A program made the translations under genes and the position numbers. Shown here piece by piece: positions 26,069 to 31,964 of a DNA stretch of 33,073 nt (positions within the stretch are counted from its first letter, which is position 1; the number at the start of each line of letters is the position of its first letter). The stretch spans positions 1 to 33,073 of IMG/VR virus record IMGVR_UViG_3300049629_001456. One strand, 5' to 3'. The notes beneath the pieces are model-generated. The model ran no database searches. It had not been told where the DNA came from and was given only the letters and a program-made list of their open reading frames with translations. Origin of the DNA: a virus.

Positions 26069-26229
26069 TTTTCGTCGCGGAAAATCTCGTAAGCGGCGAT
26101 GAGGCCGATCGCGGCGGTGGAGATGGCCTCCCACTGCTCGGGGGAGATGACGAGGCCGGACAAGGCTAGAACCGTGGCCAAACCGGCCCAGGTGGATCGT
26201 TGTTTCAATCTCGAGAGCAAGTCGTTCAT
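26065..26229 (-). CDS. 54-aa membrane protein, holin candidate
   Basis: MNDLLSRLKQRSTWAGLATV followed by a hydrophobic segment (LALSGLVI), then SPEQWEAISTAAIGLIAAY and a charged end (EIFRDEK). It has a basic N-terminus, one or two short transmembrane helices and an acidic end. The pattern S-R-x-x-W-A-G and (P)EQ-x-x-x-I-x-x-x-x-I-x-x-A-Y is common in small phage holins. The ATG at 26229 lies 12 nt after a TTTGACAC element. It sits upstream of a lipoprotein and the amidase, so a pore-forming role in lysis is the best guess. Confidence 0.7.
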   Translation of the reverse strand: MNDLLSRLKQRSTWAGLATVLALSGLVISPEQWEAISTAAIGLIAAYEIFRDEK

Positions 26230-26241
26230 GCTACGCGCGGC

Positions 26242-26249
26242 GTGTCAAA
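26242..26249 (-). promoter_or_regulatory. TTTGACAC element, 12 nt before the holin ATG
   Basis: Exact TTTGACAC. The 12-nt gap ends AGC before the ATG at 26229. It lies just after the stop of the upstream gene (26253). No Shine-Dalgarno sequence. Confidence 0.55.
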
Positions 26250-26252
26250 GCC

Positions 26253-26552
26253 CTAGCTGTTGTGGCGGTCGAGCTTGGATTCCAGCCGGTCCATGATCTG
26301 GATTGCCCGGTTGGTGGTCTGCTGGTTGCTGGAAATGACCTCGAGCATTTCGCGGTTGGCGGTTTTGAGGTGTTTCACGAATTCCTCGTTCTGCTCATCC
26401 ATCTTCGACTCCACGCGCTCGAGGCGCTTGGTGAACCATCGAAACAGGATGCTGGCAAAAATGAGGCCGATCACCACGAGCGCGATCAGGTGCCAGGTGG
26501 CATCCTGTCGCGCGGCGTGGTTGACAAAGGTCAGTGCGGACTCGGGGGTCAT
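26253..26552 (-). CDS. Membrane protein with coiled coil (holin or i-spanin)
   Basis: 99 residues. One transmembrane helix near the N-terminus (HLIALVVIGLIFASILFRWF, about 21-40) is followed by a basic patch (TKRLER) and a long charged coiled coil to the C-terminus (SKMDEQNEEFVKHLKTANRE and beyond, with MDRLESKLDRHNS). A single N-terminal membrane helix plus coiled coil is the shape of an Rz-type inner-membrane spanin, but the gene lies before the holin candidate rather than after the endolysin. It overlaps the adhesin stop by ATGA (26549-26552). Confidence 0.65.
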   Translation of the reverse strand: MTPESALTFVNHAARQDATWHLIALVVIGLIFASILFRWFTKRLERVESKMDEQNEEFVKHLKTANREMLEVISSNQQTTNRAIQIMDRLESKLDRHNS

Positions 26553-28819
26553 GAGTTCGCCTGAGCGATGAGGTTGCCTACGATGGCTGTAGTCGCGACA
26601 TTCGCGAGGCGCTCGGTGTTGAGGGCCGAGACTTTGGCGAGTTCGTCGGTCAACTCCGTGCGGACTTGGCTGGCCACGGTGGCGGCGCTTGGGGCTGTCG
26701 CACCGCTGACTGGGGCGTCGATGCGGGCGAGTTCGGTGGCGAGTTCCACGCGCACCTCGTCGGCGATGGCGGCTGCGGTTGGGACGGTCGGCGCATTAGT
26801 GAGGGTCGTGACGGTCGCCAAGGTGCCGGATGGCGCGAGGCGTGAGCTGATGGCGGCATCGATGCGGCCGAGTTCGACCGAAAGCTCGGTGCGGACTTGG
26901 CTGGCGATTTCGGCTTCGGTCGGCACATCGGGCGAGTTGGTGAGGGTATCGACCACGCCTCCGGTGATCTCTTTGGTGCTGGCGCTCCACACGGCGCTTG
27001 CCACGGAGGCAGCGCTGGGAGCGGCAGCGGTCGGGATGCTGTCGATCTTGCCGCCGGTGCGCTCGAGGTCGCTGCGGATGGCTGCGACAAGCGAAACTTC
27101 CGAGAGGTTCTGGTTGCCGATCGCTCCCACGATTGCGTTGAGCACGGCTTGGCCGTCGCCTTCGTTGAGGAGCGATCCTTCGACTGCGGTTGCGATTTGC
27201 GCGGTGGTCGGGATGTCGGATACCGCTGCGGGCGAGGCCGGGAGGTTGTCGGTTTTGCTTTTGATCGCGGAGATGTCCGAGTTGGCTGGCGCGGTGTAAG
27301 ACGCCGAAGCCAGTCGGCTCGAAACGGAGGCGTCGAGATTGCTGAGTTCGGTCAGCTCTGTGCGAACGGCTGAAGCCACAGCGGCGGCTGTCGGGGCGCT
27401 GGTCGGGGCTGTGTAGGCTGCCGAGGCCAGACGGCTTGAGACGGAGGCATCCAGATTGGAAAGCTCGGTCAATTCCGTTCGGACGGCGGAGGCTACCGAA
27501 GCGGCACTAGGCACGCTAGGGAGGTCGCCGGTCGTGAGGGTCGAGCGGCTCGAGATCGTTGCGTCGAGGTTTGCCAGCTTGGTCGAGTTGGAATCAAGCT
27601 CCGTTCGCACGGCGCTGGCGATTTCAGCCTCGGTTGGAACATCTGGCGAGTTGGTCAGCGTTGTGGCCGTGTCAACCAGCCCGCCGGTGATGGTTCGAGA
27701 TGCTGCGCTCCACACGGCGGCAGCGATGTCTGATCCAGTGACAAAGGCTGTGCCGACCGTGTTGTCTGTGGCGACTCCCACCGCAACCTGACTTGGCAGC
27801 GGCACGGCCAGCGTGCCTGTGGCCGCTCCTCCTGCGTAGCTTAATCCGCTGCGCACATCGGTGGCGGCGGGCATGTCTGCGTTGGCCGTTGCGTCGATCA
27901 GTGTCTTTGCGCCTGCGGTGTCGCAGAAATTAAACACAGCGGTATTGGTTCCATTTTTTTTAAGGCGGATACGGCCATCAACTGGACTTTGTCCAAGCGA
28001 TCCGAATTCTATTTGCTCGACAATGGTGATCGACGATTGGTTAAACACATTGCTGACTCCAAAAGCAGGAGACAAGCCTACAGAGCTGCCGCCAAAGCCA
28101 TTCCCAACTGCACGGGTGACCGTCACTTGCCCGGTCTGGCCGTTAAAAATTCCTGGGGCGGCAACTCCTCCAACTGCGTGACCAAATACAGTTATATTCC
28201 CTGCGCCATTTCCACGAATGCCGTAAGAACTTGATGTCGAACCGCCTGTAACAACTCCAGTTAAAATACAATTTCCAGCGCCAGCAACGCGAATTCCTTC
28301 GGCATTAGTTCCAGAGCCAGAGCCGCCGGTTACATTTCCGGTGACAATTAAATTTGCTGTGAGACAGGCAGCTCCCAATGCATTTGTTGCAGTTGTAGAA
28401 GCAGCCGAAATGTTACCGGTTACATAAATTGTGCCCGTGCCCGACAAATTATTTAAACCAATAGCAGAATTGGCAGTTCCTCCGGTTATATTTCCGACAA
28501 CAAAAATACTTTGACCAAAGGAGGGGTTTGCCGTGACGCAATTTGTGCTTGCAACAGAGCCGCCAAATATGTTTGCCGTGAGCGTAATTCCGTCCGAGAG
28601 CGTGAATCCTCCGCCTGCTGTGGCTCCGCCGGTGGCGTCGTTACGCACTTGGCCTGTCGCGCCGAGGTTGGTCGAGACATTGATCGTGATGCTGAATGAG
28701 TTCGCAACAAGCACATCGCCGCTTGCAAAAGTGACCGCAGCGGCTATGCCGCTGGGCGAGGTGGCCCAGACATCGGCGGCGTTGATGTTTCCTGCCTTGC
28801 GGGCAAAATAGGTAGCCAT
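26549..28819 (-). CDS. Large tail fibre/adhesin with beta-helix and repeats
   Basis: 756 residues, probably a receptor-binding fibre. The N-terminal 10-360 is Gly/Thr/Val-rich with repeated short strands (ITGGTANSAIGLNNLSGTGT, IVTGNVTGGSGSGTNAEG), typical of a right-handed beta-helix. Its DNA (28.0-28.6 kb) is visibly AT-richer. The rest has repeats of about 40 residues with a shared core 'AAxVASAVRTELTELSNLDA-SVSSRLASA' (residues about 400-520, two nearly identical), and diverged copies nearer the C-terminus (TEAEIASQVRTEL, AAAIADEVRVEL). A further segment (EGDGQAVLNAIVGAIGNQNL then AAIRSDLERTGGKID) is a known pattern in phage fibres. Both starts and stops are coupled to neighbours. Confidence 0.78.
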   Translation of the reverse strand: MATYFARKAGNINAADVWATSPSGIAAAVTFASGDVLVANSFSITINVSTNLGATGQVRNDATGGATAGGGFTLSDGITLTANIFGGSVASTNCVTANPSFGQSIFVVGNITGGTANSAIGLNNLSGTGTIYVTGNISAASTTATNALGAACLTANLIVTGNVTGGSGSGTNAEGIRVAGAGNCILTGVVTGGSTSSSYGIRGNGAGNITVFGHAVGGVAAPGIFNGQTGQVTVTRAVGNGFGGSSVGLSPAFGVSNVFNQSSITIVEQIEFGSLGQSPVDGRIRLKKNGTNTAVFNFCDTAGAKTLIDATANADMPAATDVRSGLSYAGGAATGTLAVPLPSQVAVGVATDNTVGTAFVTGSDIAAAVWSAASRTITGGLVDTATTLTNSPDVPTEAEIASAVRTELDSNSTKLANLDATISSRSTLTTGDLPSVPSAASVASAVRTELTELSNLDASVSSRLASAAYTAPTSAPTAAAVASAVRTELTELSNLDASVSSRLASASYTAPANSDISAIKSKTDNLPASPAAVSDIPTTAQIATAVEGSLLNEGDGQAVLNAIVGAIGNQNLSEVSLVAAIRSDLERTGGKIDSIPTAAAPSAASVASAVWSASTKEITGGVVDTLTNSPDVPTEAEIASQVRTELSVELGRIDAAISSRLAPSGTLATVTTLTNAPTVPTAAAIADEVRVELATELARIDAPVSGATAPSAATVASQVRTELTDELAKVSALNTERLANVATTAIVGNLIAQANS

Positions 28820-28821
28820 GA

Positions 28822-29103
28822 TTAGAGTCCTTTCGCGGTGATGTAGGCTTGGAGGGCGGCTTGAATTGCTCCCACCGCTTGCTGGGTGGCTTCGTCGCTG
28901 CCTGCGAGTGAGCCGAGAGCGATGCCGATGGCGGACTCGTCTGCGGTGATGACTTCGCCGTCCTCAATGCGGGTAGGAACAAGACGCATGGCAACATTTG
29001 CGTCTGAAGAACCATCGCCCAGATACCGGCCCGTTATGGCCAAATTGAGCGAGAATTTCGGGTATTGTTTGCCGTTGATTTCGATTGGGTTGGTAGCGTT
29101 CAT
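28822..29103 (-). CDS. Small tail-fibre-associated protein, unknown
   Basis: 93 residues (MNATNPIEINGKQYPKFSLN). The first half is strand-rich with the motif IEINGKQYPKFSLNLAI; the second half is helical and Ala-rich (EATQQAVGAIQAALQAYITA). It lies between two fibre genes, so it may be a fibre assembly or linker protein. It resembles small phage proteins with an 'I-x-G-K-x-Y-P' opening, but I cannot name the family. The leader is C/A-rich (CCCAAAAATCCAAACACC) with no Shine-Dalgarno. Confidence 0.6.
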   Translation of the reverse strand: MNATNPIEINGKQYPKFSLNLAITGRYLGDGSSDANVAMRLVPTRIEDGEVITADESAIGIALGSLAGSDEATQQAVGAIQAALQAYITAKGL

Positions 29104-29121
29104 GGTGTTTGGATTTTTGGG

Positions 29122-29502
29122 TTAGCTGTAGGTGAGAGATTGTTTGGAAGACCACGCGCCGGTGGCGCTGGATTCCGTGCTGGATGTTCCTGCGGAGTTG
29201 AAAATGGTGCGGGAGATTTCCCAGTTGGCGCTGTCGTAGACGCTGCCGTTGTTGGGAAAGTCGGCGTAGAGGAGGAAGCCTAGATAGGTGGTAAGGCCGT
29301 CGGCGGAGAGGTCGAAGGCCCAGACGCGGTCGGGGGCGTCTTTGGTTCCGGCGAGTCGGTAGACTTCGCCTGTGCTGGGGTGCTTGGCGTAGATGCGGCG
29401 GTCGGTGTGGTTCACCGAGATGGCGCCGGGGGCGAGCTGGTCGGCGGTTGGGATTTTGCCCGCGACCGTCGAGAGTTTGGGAACTATTTGTGTGTTTGCC
29501 AT
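29122..29502 (-). CDS. Tail fibre protein with paralogous C-terminal domain
   Basis: 126 residues. The N-terminus (QIVPKLSTVAGKIPTADQLA then PGAISVNHTDRRIYAKHP) resembles fibre N-terminal adapter domains that state a 'grid' entry, as in the neighbour at 29584. The C-terminal part from about 55 (AFDLSADGLTTYLGFLLYAD) aligns by eye with the C-terminus of the 310-aa fibre at 30781-31713 (AFDQSANGLTTYSGRLLNA), including an ATW/ANW-x-I-x-R core and an SATG-x-W motif. The shared domain suggests duplication and then divergence within the fibre module. It probably contributes to the tip of the tail fibre. Confidence 0.7.
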   Translation of the reverse strand: MANTQIVPKLSTVAGKIPTADQLAPGAISVNHTDRRIYAKHPSTGEVYRLAGTKDAPDRVWAFDLSADGLTTYLGFLLYADFPNNGSVYDSANWEISRTIFNSAGTSSTESSATGAWSSKQSLTYS

Positions 29503-29530
29503 GTGGCGTTTTTTGTTTTGCGGGTTTGGG

Positions 29531-29573
29531 AACCCCCGCTTGGCGGAGCGCTATGGAGCGCCCCGCCGGGGTT
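29531..29573. other. Strong nested hairpin between fibre genes
   Basis: Outer arms AACCCC/GGGGTT (29531-29536, 29568-29573) and inner arms GGCGGAGCGCT/AGCGCCCCGCC (29542-29552, 29557-29567; one mismatch) with a 4-nt ATGG centre. It fills the 81-nt gap between two fibre genes. No U-run follows on either strand. Possible attenuator, RNA-processing or recombination site. Confidence 0.5.
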
Positions 29574-29583
29574 GGTGGGCTGG

Positions 29584-30501
29584 TTAGTAGGTTCCGCCGT
29601 CGATCGTGGACTCAAGAGCGCTGATGCGGGTCTCGTGGTCGGCGACATCGGCCTCGACTGCGTCCAGGCGGCTGTCGGCGCTGGCTCCTTCGAGGGCCGT
29701 GATGCGGTTGGAGAGCGAGGTATCGGCTGTCGCGCGAGTCGAGCTCTCGGCATCCAGATTGGTCTGGACTGCGGCGATGTCGGACTCGAGGCCGGACACA
29801 TCCGACGCGCGGGCAGCGGCTTCAGCAGAGACTGCGGCGATGCGGGCGGTCTCTTCCGAAACGATGTCGGCCTCGGCTGCGGTGACTCTTGTGGTCAGCG
29901 CGCTCAAGTCGCTCGAGACACCATTGATCGAGGTCTGGAGGCCAGAATCACCGGCGATGCGTGCAGTCTCTTCGGCGGCGATGTCGTCGTTGATCGAGGA
30001 GATTGCGGATGCCAGGGCGTTGTCGTTCGTGAGATCGACGCTGTTGATGAGGTCGACGATTTCTTTGAAGCTGTCCTTGTCGGCGTCAGAAGCGGAGAGG
30101 ATCGCGTCGATGCGGCCTTTCTCTGTCGAGATTTTGCCGTCGAGAACGAGGTCGGCTGCTTCGCGAGCGGATTGCTCGGAGCTGATCGCGGATTGGCGGG
30201 CGGAGGTCTCGGCGGCGATGTCGTCGGCGAGGTCGCTTTCGGCTCCTTGAGCGCGGGAGATTTCCGCATTGAGGTTCGTGGTGAGCGTCGTGTCGGCTGC
30301 TTCGCGGGCGGATTGCTCGCTCGAAACGGCGCTGTCAACATAGGTCTTTTTGGCGAAGACATGCTCGCCGCCGATGGCGAGAACGCCTTCGGCTGTGCCG
30401 ATGAAGAGTGACTTGTTCAGCGTGTCGAATGCGACTTCACCAGTCTGCAAGGAGACGGGAGCGCCTGAACCGCGTTTGATTTTGATGATTGGATTGGCCA
30501 T
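29584..30501 (-). CDS. Coiled-coil tail fibre shaft protein
   Basis: 305 residues. The N-terminus (MANPIIKIKRGSGAPVSLQT then GEVAFDTLNKSLFIGT) matches the fibre N-terminal pattern 'I-x-x-RRG-x-x-P-x-x-L-x-x-GE-x-x-x-D'. After about 60, nearly the whole chain is heptad-like with repeats of 'SSEQSAREAADTTL', 'AETSARQSAISSE', 'EETARIAG', ending DAVEADVADHETRISALEST. This forms a long trimeric coiled coil, the shaft of a side or tail fibre. The start follows a C/A-rich, A-rich leader with no Shine-Dalgarno. The repeated coiled units vary in sequence, so length may change by recombination. Confidence 0.8.
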   Translation of the reverse strand: MANPIIKIKRGSGAPVSLQTGEVAFDTLNKSLFIGTAEGVLAIGGEHVFAKKTYVDSAVSSEQSAREAADTTLTTNLNAEISRAQGAESDLADDIAAETSARQSAISSEQSAREAADLVLDGKISTEKGRIDAILSASDADKDSFKEIVDLINSVDLTNDNALASAISSINDDIAAEETARIAGDSGLQTSINGVSSDLSALTTRVTAAEADIVSEETARIAAVSAEAAARASDVSGLESDIAAVQTNLDAESSTRATADTSLSNRITALEGASADSRLDAVEADVADHETRISALESTIDGGTY

Positions 30502-30553
30502 GGCTAATTAGGTGGTGGTGGTGGTTTTGGTTGGGCTGTTCGTGGGTGGGTGA

Positions 30554-30561
30554 TTGTCAAA
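30554..30561 (-). promoter_or_regulatory. TTTGACAA element containing a stop codon
   Basis: One-base variant of TTTGACAC. Its TGA is the stop codon of the 75-aa gene. It lies 52 nt before the ATG at 30501. Confidence 0.35.
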
Positions 30562-30784
30562 AATTGCCCGCGTCGATCACGGGGATCATGAGTGCGTAGG
30601 CGCTCGCGGTGGTGCTCCAGCGGTAGGGCATGCCTTCGTCGAGGGCCATGTAGAGGCGGTCCGGTTTCCCGACGCTCGGAAAGCTCGAGCGGCTCGGGTA
30701 TTCGACGACGCTCGGCGGGAGGGTGAGTTCGAACGAGGAGAGATCGAGCGTCTGCGTGATGTTGCTCTCGGTGATTGTCGTCAT
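30557..30784 (-). CDS. 75-aa fibre-associated protein, unknown
   Basis: MTTITESNITQTLDLSSFEL, then SFPSVGKPDRLYMALDEGMP and a final Y-rich strand. The middle, 'FPSxGKPDRLYxALD-xx-xxYRW', is a pattern seen in phage fibre proteins that hold a small beta domain for chaperone or receptor contact. It overlaps the upstream fibre gene (ATGA, 30781-30784). Its stop codon is inside a TTTGACAA element. Confidence 0.6.
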   Translation of the reverse strand: MTTITESNITQTLDLSSFELTLPPSVVEYPSRSSFPSVGKPDRLYMALDEGMPYRWSTTASAYALMIPVIDAGNF

Positions 30785-31713
30785 TGGTAGGAGAGCGTTG
30801 TGCGGTTAGCCCACGAGCCGGTGGCGGAGGCGGTGGCGAGGATTTGGCCTGCGGCGTTGAGGGTGCTGCGGCGGATGGTCCAGGTGGTGGCGGTCTCGGG
30901 GAGTGCTGGCGCGGCTGGGCGGTTGGCGTTGAGGAGGCGACCGCTGTAGGTGGTGAGGCCGTTGGCGGATTGGTCGAAGGCGAAGAGGTAGAGGGTGGGG
31001 TCGATCGGGCGCTGGACGGTGCGCAGGCCGAGGGCGGTGGCGACGAGGAGTTGACCGGCGGCGGGATACCCATCGAGGAAAATGATTTTTCCCGTGGCGA
31101 GGTTGACGATGTAGTCCACGCTTGGCGCTTGCACGACGCCGTTGAGGGTCACGATGACATGCGAGGGGTTCGCTGAAGCGAGGCCGCTCACGGAGTAGGT
31201 GTCGGTGAGGCCGTCCGCCGTGTGCGTGGTGGTGGTGATTGAAAGTTCGGGCGCAGAGGCGACAACTGCGGCCGCGAAGTCAGTTATCTGGCTGGCTGTG
31301 TGGGTGTGGACGGCGGCGGCTTTGCCGTTGATCTGGGTCTGTAGACTGCCGATCGATGCGGCTGCTTCGGCGATGGAGTCCAGCGCGGCGGGGTCGAGGT
31401 TGCTGGCGAGGAAATCAATCCGCGTCGAGAGCGCGGCATCTCCGGAGACTCGTGCATTTTGCTCCGTGGTCAGGTCGGCGGTGCGGGCGATGGTGGCGGC
31501 GAGGCGGGCGTCTGGCAGAGTGCCGGTGGTGAGAAGCGAGGCGTCGATGGTCGGCGGCGCGGCGGCGACGACGGCTTCCGTGAAATCAGTGATCTTGTCG
31601 GCTGTGAGAGGAGGGGAGAAGCCGACCCACGCGAAGCCATTGAAGCGCCACAGGCGGCCGTCGGGCGCTTCGTATTCCTGATTTAGAGTGGGGTTTTGTG
31701 GAAAGATGATCAT
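30781..31713 (-). CDS. Tail fibre protein with adapter and shared C-terminal domain
   Basis: 310 residues. Starts MIIFPQNPTLNQEYEAPDGR then LWRFNGFAWVGF, a fibre adapter segment ('N-P-x-x-x-x-x-Y-x-x-P-x-G-x-x-W-x-F-x-x-x-x-W-x-x'), which often opens short phage fibres. The middle is a coiled/beta mixture (LTTEQNARVSGDAALSTRID). A beta region (around 165-230) includes SHVIVTLNGVVQAPSVDYIV. The C-terminal 75 residues share a domain with the gene at 29122-29502. It overlaps the neighbours by ATGA at both ends. Probably a tail-tip fibre. Confidence 0.75.
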   Translation of the reverse strand: MIIFPQNPTLNQEYEAPDGRLWRFNGFAWVGFSPPLTADKITDFTEAVVAAAPPTIDASLLTTGTLPDARLAATIARTADLTTEQNARVSGDAALSTRIDFLASNLDPAALDSIAEAAASIGSLQTQINGKAAAVHTHTASQITDFAAAVVASAPELSITTTTHTADGLTDTYSVSGLASANPSHVIVTLNGVVQAPSVDYIVNLATGKIIFLDGYPAAGQLLVATALGLRTVQRPIDPTLYLFAFDQSANGLTTYSGRLLNANRPAAPALPETATTWTIRRSTLNAAGQILATASATGSWANRTTLSYQ

Positions 31714-31964
31714 GGCAGGAGCGCGGCGGCGTAATCCTCGGCGGTGATTTCCTCGGCTCCGGCGACGGCGAAATGCGAGGCGATGGGCGGGATGGCGGCG
31801 ATGAGGCAGTGGCCTTTCGCATCACGCGGGGCTTCCGAGGCAGGAGCGAACCATGTGGAGGCGCTGGAATTTGGGAATCCGCTGGCAGCATCCATCGCAG
31901 TTCGGATGGCTTCGTAGGTCTCGGAGGTAGTGCGGAAAAAGCGGCTCACAGCGCAATCCCCCAT
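31710..31964 (-). CDS. 84-aa fibre-module protein, unknown
   Basis: MGDCAVSRFFRTTSETYEAI, then RTAMDAASGFPNSSASTWFA and a helical C-terminus (AEEITAEDYAAALLP). No family recognised. It overlaps the stop of the upstream fibre gene by 19 nt and the next start by ATGA, which gives good support as a coupled gene. It could be a fibre assembly chaperone, by position only. Confidence 0.6.
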   Translation of the reverse strand: MGDCAVSRFFRTTSETYEAIRTAMDAASGFPNSSASTWFAPASEAPRDAKGHCLIAAIPPIASHFAVAGAEEITAEDYAAALLP

